Position numbers and translations under genes: made by a program. Source: Treponema sp. (GTDB lineage: Bacteria > Spirochaetota > Spirochaetia > Treponematales > Breznakiellaceae). From it: a DNA stretch of 64,000 bases. Each line of letters opens with the position of its first letter. The first letter of the stretch is position 1. The notes beneath the pieces are model-generated. The model searched no databases. It was not told the origin of the DNA and saw only the letters and a list, made by a program, of their open reading frames with translations. The stretch is from positions 53,282 through 117,281 of the forward strand of contig JAISBR010000085.1 in NCBI GenBank assembly GCA_031266095.1, written 5' to 3'. Positions 51,723-60,219 of the stretch are shown here, in pieces.

Positions 51723-53180
51723 CTATTTCCGCCAATACGCTGGGCTGAACAGTACGCATACGGTCCACAGTTCAAGCCGCCCGACGATCATCACAAAAGA
51801 GAAGAGCCATTTGATGTGGCTCGGAAAGCCGCCATAGTTGCCGGAGGGGCCGATAACGCCGAAGCCCATACCCAGATTCCCGGTGATCGAAAGGGCTGCG
51901 CTAAGGGAGGAAAATAGATCCGTACCGGCGGCGGCGGTTATAAGGGTGACGGCGGCGATTAGCGCAAAATACAAAAAGAAAAAGCCCGCCACCCCGTAAA
52001 TAACGTCTTTCCGGCCAACCCGTTTGTTAAGATGCACACTGAACACCCCCTTGGGGTAGATGACCCTACGCAGTTCGTTGCCCATCTGCTTGCAGAGCAC
52101 CACATAGCGGATAACCTTGATCCCGCCTGAGGTGGAACCGGAACAGCCGCCAATGAATATCAGGCTGAATAGGACCATTTGGGCAATGCCCGGCCAGGTT
52201 TCATAATCGGTGATAGCCGCGCCGGTAGTGGAAAGAAATGAGGCCGCCTGATACGCGCCGAAACGCAGGGCCTCCGCCAGTGATCCGTACACAGGCACGA
52301 GCGACAGGGTAATGATCCCCGACGCGATGATGAAAATGCCAAGATAGGCTTTGGTCTCGGTGTTGTTGCGGATATCACTGATTTTCCCCTGAAGCAGCCG
52401 GTAATAGAGGTTGAAGTTGATCCCCGCCAGCAGCATGAATACCGTGGAGACAGTGTCGATGAAGGGAGAATTAAAGGCCGCAAGGCCGGTATTCCTGGTG
52501 CTTACTCCGCCTGAGGCCATAGTTGCCAGACTGTGGCAGAGCGCGTCAAACCAGCCCATACCCCCCGCGAGGTAGAGGCCAAAAAGAACCAGGGTGAGAA
52601 TACCGTAAGCCGTGCAGAGGAGCTTGGCGGTAACCGCTATCTTGGGAGTGATCTTTTCTTTTTCCGGCCCCGACACTTCCGCTTTGATAAGCTGAAAGCC
52701 GCCAACGCCCAGGAGGGGCATAAAAGCCACCGCGATAAGCACAATCCCTATGCCGCCGAACCAATGGGCCAGGCTACGCCAGAGATGCAGCGAACGGGGC
52801 AAGGCTTCAAGGTCGCTCACCGTTGTCCCGCCGGTAGTCGCGAAAGTGGAGGCGCTTTCAAATAACGCATCGGTGAAACTCAAGCCTGCCCGCCAAAAAG
52901 GAAGGGCTCCTATCAAACTCGCCAATGCCCAGGTGACAAACACCAGCATAAAGCCGTCTTTGGCGCTCAGATTAAGTTTCTTTTTCCGCAGGGAGCAAAA
53001 ACAACCCAGCGCCAGGGCGAGGATACTGACCATGGGGAAGGCAAAGGCCCGGATCATCGTCCTTTCCCCGCGAACGACGGCCATAACCAGGGGGGGAATC
53101 ATGATCAACGGGATAAAGCCCAGAAGGGCCGCCGGTACTCTGAGGAGAATAAATCGTTTGGTAAACCGCCTTTGTTTCAT
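51723..53180 (-). CDS. trkH: Potassium uptake membrane subunit TrkH (first copy)
   Basis: 485 residues with ten or more membrane helices and four pore loops of the SKT family (TFATTGGTTVSDLEALP, MASGGVSTRNTG, LSTTGAAITDYETW, ITGNLGMGFGVIGP) with filter glycines. Works with the TrkA regulator encoded upstream. Last gene of trkA-trkH-trkH. Confidence 0.94.
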   Translation of the reverse strand: MKQRRFTKRFILLRVPAALLGFIPLIMIPPLVMAVVRGERTMIRAFAFPMVSILALALGCFCSLRKKKLNLSAKDGFMLVFVTWALASLIGALPFWRAGLSFTDALFESASTFATTGGTTVSDLEALPRSLHLWRSLAHWFGGIGIVLIAVAFMPLLGVGGFQLIKAEVSGPEKEKITPKIAVTAKLLCTAYGILTLVLFGLYLAGGMGWFDALCHSLATMASGGVSTRNTGLAAFNSPFIDTVSTVFMLLAGINFNLYYRLLQGKISDIRNNTETKAYLGIFIIASGIITLSLVPVYGSLAEALRFGAYQAASFLSTTGAAITDYETWPGIAQMVLFSLIFIGGCSGSTSGGIKVIRYVVLCKQMGNELRRVIYPKGVFSVHLNKRVGRKDVIYGVAGFFFLYFALIAAVTLITAAAGTDLFSSLSAALSITGNLGMGFGVIGPSGNYGGFPSHIKWLFSFVMIVGRLELWTVCVLFSPAYWRK

Positions 53181-53204
53181 CGGCCCCGTTCCCCTGCTTC
53201 TGTC

Positions 53205-54509
53205 CTACATTCGCCAGAAATCCCTGGTAAAGAACACCATTACAGTCCAGAGTTCCAGCCGCCCCACAATCATTACAAAGGAGAGCCCCCATTTCACATA
53301 AGCGGGAAAATCGGGAAAAGTCATGAAGGGCCCCAGCTTTCCCAGCCCCAAGCCGATATTCCCAAGGCAGATCAACGCCGTGTTGAGAGAGGTAAACACA
53401 TCCTCCCCGGCGCTGCTCACCAGAAAGGCAGTCAGGAAAAGGAGCAGAAAATAGAGAAACACAAAGCCCGCCACGCCGTAGACCACATCTTTTTTTCCAC
53501 TTTTACCGTCAAGCTGGATACTGAACACCCCTCTGGGGTAGATTATCTTTTTTATTTCATTCCCGGTTTGTTTAGCGAGTATCACATAACGGATTATCTT
53601 GATCCCTCCGGCGGCGGAGCCGGAGCAGCCCCCCAAGAACGCAAGGATAAACAGCGTCCCCTGGGCCAGGCCGGGCCAGAGGTTATAATTTTCGTTAAAG
53701 AGGCCGGTGGTGGTCAATATGCTGGCGGTGTTAAAAAATGCCTGACGCAGGGCCACCTCCGGGGAGACGCTTTGGGGAAGGATGGCCACGGCGATAATCA
53801 GCCCTGAGGCCAGCGTTACTACAGCGTAGGCCACGGCCTCGCTGTTACACAACAGATCCCGGTATTTTCCCCGCAAAAACTGCCAAATGAGGAAAAAGTT
53901 AGAGCCCGCCAACAGCATGAATACCACGCAGACCCATTCAATCGCCGGTGAATGATAATAGGCGAGACTCTCATTACGGGAACTGAAGCCGCCGGTGGAC
54001 ATGGTTGAAAAAGAGTGTACCACCGCGTCGAACAAGTCCATGCCGAAACAGACCAGCAGCAGGGTCTCCACCGCAGTAAGAATAATATACAGCAGACAGA
54101 GGAAGCGGGCGATCAAGGTGATACGGAGAGTTATTTTTTCTTTTTCAGGACCAGGCGCTTCGGCCTTGACCAGTTGAAAGCCCCCGGCCCCCAGCAGAGG
54201 CAGCAGGGCCGTGGTGAACACCACGATCCCCATGCCCCCCAGCCATTGGATCAAAGCCCGCCAGAAGAGCAGCGGCCCGGGAAGCGTCTCAATGTCACGT
54301 AATACCGTGGTCCCGGTCGTGGTAAAGCCCGATACGCTTTCAAAAACCGCGTCGGTAAAATTCGGGATATACCCTGAGAAGTAAAAGGGAAGCGCCCCCA
54401 ATAAGCTGACAAGGGTCCAGGCAAGAAACAGCAGCAAAAAGCCGCTGGAATTTCCCGGCAGCCTTCCCCTCCCGAAGTCTCGCCGCTTGAGTCGTTTTCC
54501 AGCATTCAT
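53205..54509 (-). CDS. trkH: Potassium uptake membrane subunit TrkH (second copy, short N-terminus)
   Basis: 434 residues, clearly paralogous to the next gene throughout (GFTTTGTTVLRDIETLPGPL; MSTGGFSSRNES; LTTTGLFNENYNLWPG; CLGNIGLGLGKLGP). It lacks about 50 N-terminal residues, which include the first one or two helices of the other copy. The ATG overlaps the trkA stop (ATGA). Two diverged TrkH may form a heteromer or serve different ions (K+/Na+). Confidence 0.92.
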   Translation of the reverse strand: MNAGKRLKRRDFGRGRLPGNSSGFLLLFLAWTLVSLLGALPFYFSGYIPNFTDAVFESVSGFTTTGTTVLRDIETLPGPLLFWRALIQWLGGMGIVVFTTALLPLLGAGGFQLVKAEAPGPEKEKITLRITLIARFLCLLYIILTAVETLLLVCFGMDLFDAVVHSFSTMSTGGFSSRNESLAYYHSPAIEWVCVVFMLLAGSNFFLIWQFLRGKYRDLLCNSEAVAYAVVTLASGLIIAVAILPQSVSPEVALRQAFFNTASILTTTGLFNENYNLWPGLAQGTLFILAFLGGCSGSAAGGIKIIRYVILAKQTGNEIKKIIYPRGVFSIQLDGKSGKKDVVYGVAGFVFLYFLLLFLTAFLVSSAGEDVFTSLNTALICLGNIGLGLGKLGPFMTFPDFPAYVKWGLSFVMIVGRLELWTVMVFFTRDFWRM

Positions 54510-55972
54510 ACCGGTTCTTTTTCACCGAAATATTTTTCGATCTCCATCTGGCTGCCGGTTTTGGCGATAAGCACGATGCGGTCACCCTGCCTGAACAGGT
54601 AGTCGCCTTTTGGAATAAAAGAATCACCGTTCCGGTTTACCAGCATCAACAAGCCCCCGGCGGAAAGCCTGAACTGTGAAATGGGCATATTCGTTACCGG
54701 CGCGTTACCGGCGATTTCAACCTCTATAATATCTATACTGCCACCACCGATGCGGTGTACCTCTTTGACACCTCTTCCCATCAGATGGGACAGGATAGAA
54801 TTCACGACCACCGACTTCATGGGGATGACCACATCCACACCGAGTTGCCGGGCCATAGCGGCGTAGCCGGAGCTTGAGACCATGGCGATACTCCGCTCAA
54901 TGCCCCGGGATTTAAGATACACCGCGGTGATGATATTCAGTTCCTGATTACTGGTAGTGGTTACCAGACAATCCAGATCGTCTAACTGTTCCTCAGTAAC
55001 AAAACTCTCGTCTGAAATATCCTCGTTAAGGACCAGCGCCTCGGAGAAGCGGGCCGCCAGGTCCTTGCAGAGCTGATAATCCTGCTCAATGAGCACTATC
55101 CGCCGTCCGCTCTTTGGCATCAGGGCTTTGAGAAGGGAAAAGGCGATATGCCGCTTTTTCGACGGCCCTCCAATGTACGCGTCAGACAACTCATTTTTGC
55201 CGAGCAGCCCTTCGGTCAACAGAGACCCCACCTTGCCTCCACCTACTATGCCAATCTTACGGATGGGCTTTTCAGTACTGCCGGCAAAAGCGAAAATACC
55301 GGGCAGATCGTCTCTTTTAGCGAGGATGTGAAGCCGGTCCCCCCTGGCAAGTACCGTCGCCCCTGATGGAAGCAGCAGCTCTTCATCCCGCTCAACCAGA
55401 GTCACGAGGCTTTCGGACAGGACCAGCTTCCGGTAATCCTTGAGGACAAGCCCATCAAAAGTGCTCCCCCCGGCTACGTCAATGGAGCCAAGCTCGTAGG
55501 ATGTGCCTGAGAAAGAGATGATGTCCCCCAGGGCGCCGTGTTCAATGGCCTTGATGATCGAACGGGCCACTTCCATATTGGGATAGATAAAGTGATCTAT
55601 ACCCAGCACCTGTTTGTCCGCGGAGAGACTCAAGTGCATATAGGCGTCGTTCCGCACACGGGCTATTTTCAGCAAGCCTCCGGTTTCCGTCTCTCTCCGG
55701 CCATAACGGGAAGCCACCAGCCCGCAGATGATCATGTTGACTTCATCGGAATCGGTGATACAGACCAGGGCGTCCGCCTTCGCGATTCCCGCCTCCTCCA
55801 GCGCGTTGAGGCTGTTTCCCTCGTCGTGAATCACCAGGCAGTCAATCCGGTTCGAGGTGTGCCTGGCCCGTTCCTCATTCGCTTCGATAATGGAAACATC
55901 GTGTTTTTCCTGAATGAGGTGTTTGGCAAGCTGGGTTCCGACCATCCCGGCCCCTACAATCACGATACGCAT
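54506..55972 (-). CDS. trkA: TrkA, potassium channel regulatory (RCK) protein
   Basis: 488 residues, two RCK halves: NAD-binding MRIVIVGAGMVGTQLAKHLI and a second IRKIGIVGGGKVGSLLTEGL, each followed by a TrkA_C domain (about 140-225 and 395-480). Cytoplasmic ring that gates TrkH by nucleotide binding. First gene of the trk operon. Confidence 0.95.
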   Translation of the reverse strand: MRIVIVGAGMVGTQLAKHLIQEKHDVSIIEANEERARHTSNRIDCLVIHDEGNSLNALEEAGIAKADALVCITDSDEVNMIICGLVASRYGRRETETGGLLKIARVRNDAYMHLSLSADKQVLGIDHFIYPNMEVARSIIKAIEHGALGDIISFSGTSYELGSIDVAGGSTFDGLVLKDYRKLVLSESLVTLVERDEELLLPSGATVLARGDRLHILAKRDDLPGIFAFAGSTEKPIRKIGIVGGGKVGSLLTEGLLGKNELSDAYIGGPSKKRHIAFSLLKALMPKSGRRIVLIEQDYQLCKDLAARFSEALVLNEDISDESFVTEEQLDDLDCLVTTTSNQELNIITAVYLKSRGIERSIAMVSSSGYAAMARQLGVDVVIPMKSVVVNSILSHLMGRGVKEVHRIGGGSIDIIEVEIAGNAPVTNMPISQFRLSAGGLLMLVNRNGDSFIPKGDYLFRQGDRIVLIAKTGSQMEIEKYFGEKEPV

Positions 55973-56006
55973 TTTTATACCGGAAGCGGTGCAGTATAAA
56001 GGGGAA

Positions 56007-56618
56007 TTAACAACATGTCCGTACCTCGTCTTTTCGCGCGAACTGCCTCACCGCGAAGATAACCGCCTCTCTGAAATTCCCCACCGTTTCCAGCTTCAGC
56101 ACTATCAACTGGAAAATCGCGGCCTCGATAAAGCTGTACAGATAATCATCCGCGGTCTTAATATTAATCCGGCTGAGTTCACCGGCTTTAACCCCCTCAA
56201 TTACCAGGGATGCCAAAATATGCCGCAGCCGCAAGGTACGGCGGCGGATTCGGGTTTCAGGATTGCCTGTTGAAAGGTGCAGCAGATAATCGAGAATAAC
56301 CGAAAGGAGCCGCCGATTTTCTTCCAGCCGCTGCAAAATATCCAAAAGGACTTTGGTGATTTTTCCAACGCTGTCCAGACCCGTATCGGAGCGGACGCGC
56401 TGGATATCTTCTTCCACCTTTCCCAACAACAGCTTGATGCTATAATTAAAAATTTCCTTTTTGTCTTTGAAATAGATATACAGAGTAGTTCGGGTAATAC
56501 CGCAACGATCCGCAATTTTTTGAAAGGTGGCGTCCTCAAAACCCTCATCCATGAAAACATCCAGGGCTTTTTCGAGAATTTCCTTCCGTCGCTTTTCATG
56601 CTCAACAACTATAGACAT
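56007..56618 (-). CDS. TetR/AcrR-family regulator
   Basis: 203 residues; helix-turn-helix ILEKALDVFMDEGFEDATFQ and KIADRCGITRTTLYIYFKDK typical of TetR. C-terminal ligand domain is helical and unspecific. Upstream of trkA in the same direction with only 34 bp between, so it may control the trk operon (inference). AGAGG lies five bases before the ATG. Confidence 0.9.
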   Translation of the reverse strand: MSIVVEHEKRRKEILEKALDVFMDEGFEDATFQKIADRCGITRTTLYIYFKDKKEIFNYSIKLLLGKVEEDIQRVRSDTGLDSVGKITKVLLDILQRLEENRRLLSVILDYLLHLSTGNPETRIRRRTLRLRHILASLVIEGVKAGELSRINIKTADDYLYSFIEAAIFQLIVLKLETVGNFREAVIFAVRQFARKDEVRTCC

Positions 56619-56718
56619 AATAACCTCTATATTTAGCGCGCCCTTAAACCGAACACAAATGAAGTTTCATAAAATCGTACGGAGGACCCAAAAACCCAGA
56701 CAGGCTTTTAAGGATACC

Positions 56719-57960
56719 CTATAGTACCTCGTATTGAAAGAAAAAAGAAGGAATAGCGCCATTACTAATCTCCCTGCACGAATCCGCCTTCTTGCCGAAA
56801 AAAGTCTCAAAACCCGAATGATCGGTAATCAGGGCCAGCTTCCATCCGGGAAAACCCTTCCGCAGCGCCGCCATTTCCCCGTAAATCCTCTCCGACGCCG
56901 CCTGGTCCCCCAGGCGTTTACCGTAGGGGGGATTGGTAATGATAAAGCCCGTATCACCCGCAAAGGGTGATCGCGCCTTAGCTATGGGCAGGATTTTAAG
57001 TTCAGACAGTCCTGTCATCCCCCGCCGCGTCTCCGGCCCGGCGGGCCGTATCCCCCTGACCGGCGTTTTACCCTCGGCCAGATCCCCCAGCCGTGCAATA
57101 TTGGATTGCGCGATGGAAACCGCGCGGCCTTCCTCATCGCTGCCCGCGATCCTGACGAGCCGTTCAAAATTAATTTTGGCCCGAAGCTCTTTCCGCACGG
57201 CTTCCTCGATCTCCGGGTCAGCGATGAGGAACCTATTCAGAGCAAAGCGCCGGTTCAGTCCCGGCGCCATATCCCAGGCGTACATGGCCGCCTCAGTCAT
57301 AATCGTTCCTGAGCCGCAAAAGGGATCATAAAGGGGGAACTTCCGCTTCCAGCCCGACAGCAGCAACATTGCCGCCGCAGTAGTTTCCCGTAACGGAGCG
57401 ATTCCCCCCTCGCTCCGGTAGCCCCGTTTGAAAAGAGGCTCCCCGGACAAATCCAGCAGCAGAGAAACCATGTCCTTTTCTACATAGACCCGAACTTCCG
57501 CCGCCGCGCCATCTTCGGGGAGCCGCGCCAGCTTGTAGCGCCGGCAGAGCCGTTCTGCCGCGGCCTTATGGACCACCGCCTGAATACTGGTTTCCGCCAT
57601 AAGCCGCGAACGGTTGGACCGGACTTTGACTACTGTAAGGCCCGTGCCCTTTGGCACGAGCCGCTCCCAGGAAACCGCCCCGGTTCCCTCAAAGAGGGCC
57701 TCAAAATCCTCGGCGCGAAAAAACCCCGCTTCCAACAGTACCCGGTCCGCGGCCCGCAGCCCCATAAGCGCCTTGTACAGGCCGGCGGTATCCGCCTTAA
57801 AACGTACTCTGCCAAAAAAAGAATCCTCAACCTTGAGATCCAGCTTCCGCAGTTCATTTGATACGACTTTTTCAGCCCCCACTGCGCAGAGGGCTATCGC
57901 GGTCTCGGGCGGAGAGCCTTGTTTCCGTAACGGCCGGCCGGTTAATTCAGAATTTTCCAC
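56719..57960 (-). CDS. rlmL: 23S rRNA/THUMP-domain N2-guanine methyltransferase, RlmL-like
   Basis: 413 residues: N-terminal THUMP domain, then UPF0020/RlmL methyltransferase domain with GYRSEGGIAPLRETTAAAML, YDPFCGSGTIMTEAAMYA and catalytic FIITNPPYGKRLGDQ (NPPY). Methylates N2 of guanine in 23S rRNA. Only the N-terminal enzyme of the E. coli RlmL/K fusion is represented. Start taken as the GTG at 57960, exactly 7 nt after TATAAT (57967-57972); the open frame to 58002 crosses that promoter. Confidence 0.88.
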   Translation of the reverse strand: MENSELTGRPLRKQGSPPETAIALCAVGAEKVVSNELRKLDLKVEDSFFGRVRFKADTAGLYKALMGLRAADRVLLEAGFFRAEDFEALFEGTGAVSWERLVPKGTGLTVVKVRSNRSRLMAETSIQAVVHKAAAERLCRRYKLARLPEDGAAAEVRVYVEKDMVSLLLDLSGEPLFKRGYRSEGGIAPLRETTAAAMLLLSGWKRKFPLYDPFCGSGTIMTEAAMYAWDMAPGLNRRFALNRFLIADPEIEEAVRKELRAKINFERLVRIAGSDEEGRAVSIAQSNIARLGDLAEGKTPVRGIRPAGPETRRGMTGLSELKILPIAKARSPFAGDTGFIITNPPYGKRLGDQAASERIYGEMAALRKGFPGWKLALITDHSGFETFFGKKADSCREISNGAIPSFFFQYEVL

Positions 57961-57966
57961 ATCCGC

Positions 57967-57972
57967 ATTATA
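57967..57972 (-). promoter_or_regulatory. -10 element of rlmL
   Basis: Consensus TATAAT whose expected +1 coincides with the G of the GTG start; the -35 (near GTCGAC, 57990-57995) is weak. Confidence 0.55.
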
Positions 57973-58008
57973 ACATAATTTACGGGTTTGTCGACGAAGC
58001 ATTGAAGA

Positions 58009-58031
58009 TTTTATGCACGAAGTGCAACAAA
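58009..58031. repeat. Short dispersed hairpin repeat
   Basis: Perfect reverse complement of 47572-47594, in the 120-bp gap between tonB and rlmL. Confidence 0.7.
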
Positions 58032-58079
58032 CTCCCCTCCCCGGATTTTCCCCAGAACGTCAAGCTTCCCGGACTTGCT

Positions 58080-58721
58080 TCAGTTGAGCCTGAATGTCAC
58101 CGGATAACGGTAGCGGGTTGCAACCGGCTCGCCGTTAGCCTGGGCGGGGATACCGCGCCGGCCGGTAAAGGCGTTGATCGCCGCCTCACCAAAGCCCCGG
58201 TTTGGCGGGGTTTCCTGCAAAATCCGGATCTGCCGCACCTGCCCGCTGCGATCCACAAAGAGTTCCAGAATTACCCGGCCCTCAATGCCGGAGCGCCTGG
58301 CTATTTCAGGATATACAACGGCGGCGGCGATTTCATTTTCATCGAATTTCGGGGCTTCGGAAACCCGGTGTATGGGAAGATACTCCTCAGACGGATTGAC
58401 AGGGACCGGAGTGACCGCTGTTAAGGGGGCGATCACGGTTTGCTCCGGCGGCGTTTCGGTGGCAATCATGTTTTCCGCGATGGATTCAACCACCGGCAGT
58501 TCCTCACTGGCCGGCGGCGACGGGGGAGGCGGCGGCGGCGGCGGTAACGGCGGGGGCGGCGGAATTTCCTCGGCAAGATCGGTCAGCTTCATGATCCGGG
58601 CGTCCTCCGGCGCCGCCTGGGCGGCGGCCCTAACGTTGAAAGCAAAAAAAAGAAGGAGAAGCACGTGTAAGCCGGCGACGGCCGCAAACAGGAGCAGCCG
58701 CAGTTTTTTTTCATGCGCCAT
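58080..58721 (-). CDS. tonB: TonB energy-transducing protein
   Basis: 213 residues: N-terminal transmembrane helix (about 7-30), a rigid Pro-rich region (about 53-70, nearly all proline), and the C-terminal TonB domain (VVYPEIARRSGIEGRVILEL ... RYRYPVTFRLN). Spans the periplasm to deliver proton-motive energy to outer-membrane receptors. Last gene of the operon; overlaps exbD by 11 bp. Confidence 0.94.
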   Translation of the reverse strand: MAHEKKLRLLLFAAVAGLHVLLLLFFAFNVRAAAQAAPEDARIMKLTDLAEEIPPPPPLPPPPPPPPSPPASEELPVVESIAENMIATETPPEQTVIAPLTAVTPVPVNPSEEYLPIHRVSEAPKFDENEIAAAVVYPEIARRSGIEGRVILELFVDRSGQVRQIRILQETPPNRGFGEAAINAFTGRRGIPAQANGEPVATRYRYPVTFRLN

Positions 58722-59115
58722 CTTTTACCACAAAACTGACAACCCGGTATTGGAGGATCTGGAGAATATCCAGGACGCCGTTTATCTTTTCGTAGGGAGT
58801 ATTCCGGTCGGCAATGATGTGGACACGGGTGTCCGGCGCGCCCCGGTAAAGTTCGGCGATTTTCAGTTCCACCCCCATAAGGTCCGATCTGTCGCCGTCA
58901 AGGTACACCCCGCCCTCCCGGTCAATCCAAATCTCAAGGTTTTTTTCAGCGCTGGTCCGCTGGGCCGTCCTGGCCTCGGGGTAATCGATCTTTACTTCCT
59001 TGCGGTAATTAATCAGCGACACCAGCATAATAAAGATCAATAATAAAAACGCCACATCCGACATAGAGTTAAGGGGGATATAAAACTGCCTGTTTGCGGC
59101 CCGGCGCAGCCTCAT
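58711..59115 (-). CDS. exbD: ExbD-type biopolymer transport protein (second)
   Basis: 134 residues: single helix with the proton-carrying Asp in SMSDVAFLLLIFIMLVS, then a periplasmic ExbD domain (DTRVHIIADRNTPYEKINGV). Start at 59115 overlaps the first exbD stop (ATGA). Confidence 0.93.
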   Translation of the reverse strand: MRLRRAANRQFYIPLNSMSDVAFLLLIFIMLVSLINYRKEVKIDYPEARTAQRTSAEKNLEIWIDREGGVYLDGDRSDLMGVELKIAELYRGAPDTRVHIIADRNTPYEKINGVLDILQILQYRVVSFVVKDGA

Positions 59116-59516
59116 TGCATTCCCCGCTTCATGGAAAATGAGAACGAATCTATTGCAAGGTCCTGGACAAGTTCTACAAAGGACACCACCGGCTGCCACT
59201 TTGCCCGGGGGTCTATGCTGAGGATGAGCGCGATATTCGGATTGATCTGCCGGGCGGAGCGGATCATGGCCTCCGCGGAGGGAATATCAATAGGCGCGTC
59301 GTCATATATAATGTTTCCCTCGCCGTCCATATAAAAGCGGAGCATATCTTCCCGCAAAATAAACCTGGTTGAGTCCTTGGCGGGGAGGTTCATCAGGAAA
59401 CCCTTGTTGACGTTGAAACCGGCGATGACGATAAAATAAATTATCAAGAGAAAGGCCATATCACTCGCGGCGCTTGAATCGGCGAATCCCTGTCTGGTCC
59501 GGCGTTTCAGTTTCAT
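59112..59516 (-). CDS. exbD: ExbD-type biopolymer transport protein (first)
   Basis: 134 residues with SSAASDMAFLLIIYFIVIAG (conserved Asp) and a periplasmic domain. Distinct from the second copy; in TonB systems with two ExbD proteins both join the ExbB motor. One base separates it from exbB. Confidence 0.92.
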   Translation of the reverse strand: MKLKRRTRQGFADSSAASDMAFLLIIYFIVIAGFNVNKGFLMNLPAKDSTRFILREDMLRFYMDGEGNIIYDDAPIDIPSAEAMIRSARQINPNIALILSIDPRAKWQPVVSFVELVQDLAIDSFSFSMKRGMQ

Positions 59517-59517
59517 G

Positions 59518-60210
59518 CTACCTCTTGTTCCGGCTTGCCGCGATCTTGCGGGCCGCAGCCAGGTACTGGTCCGCGATCTGCGCTATCAAATTCGAGCAGG
59601 TCTTTTCGACCTCCGCGGCGAATTTATCCACCACGTGGCTGAAGATCGAATGGAAGATCATTGCGATGATGGCGATGATGAGACCGAAGACGGTAGTGAT
59701 GAGGGCCTCATAAATGCCATTGGCTACGATCTGGGCGTTTACATCGGAGGCCTCGGCAATGGACCTGAAGGCGCCAATCATGCCCGAAACGGTTCCGAGG
59801 AATCCCGTAAGGGGCGAAAGCGAACCCAGAGCGGTGAGGAAGTTTAAACCGTTCTCCAGGGAGTTGACGCAGTTCATGGCCTCAGTTTCCGTCACCCTCT
59901 CAAGGCGGTGCTCCGAGAAGCCCTGTCCCGGCTTGGCGCGGCTGACCAGAGCCAGGAGAATCCGCGCGCCCATACGCCGCTTGACCAGGCCCGAAAGATA
60001 CGTAATGGCCCCCGTGTAATCATGGATACCCACATATTCCGAAACTTTTTTGGCAAGATCATCCACCTGTAGATTGTGGTATACCAGGTAAATGACCCGT
60101 TCCAGGGAAATGGCAACCACCGCAATTGAGAAGATCAGCAGGGGCCACATGAAAATGCCCCCCAGATTGAAAAGTTCAAGCAAAGAAAATGAAACTGTTC
60201 CCGTTTCCAT
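59518..60210 (-). CDS. exbB: ExbB/TolQ-type proton channel protein
   Basis: 230 residues, three transmembrane helices; the MotA/TolQ/ExbB motif is TALGSLSPLTGFLGTVSGMI, and TTVFGLIIAIIAMIFHSIFS forms the last helix. Powers TonB with ExbD. GAGG lies seven bases before the ATG. Confidence 0.94.
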   Translation of the reverse strand: METGTVSFSLLELFNLGGIFMWPLLIFSIAVVAISLERVIYLVYHNLQVDDLAKKVSEYVGIHDYTGAITYLSGLVKRRMGARILLALVSRAKPGQGFSEHRLERVTETEAMNCVNSLENGLNFLTALGSLSPLTGFLGTVSGMIGAFRSIAEASDVNAQIVANGIYEALITTVFGLIIAIIAMIFHSIFSHVVDKFAAEVEKTCSNLIAQIADQYLAAARKIAASRNKR

Positions 60211-60219
60211 TGTAGTACC

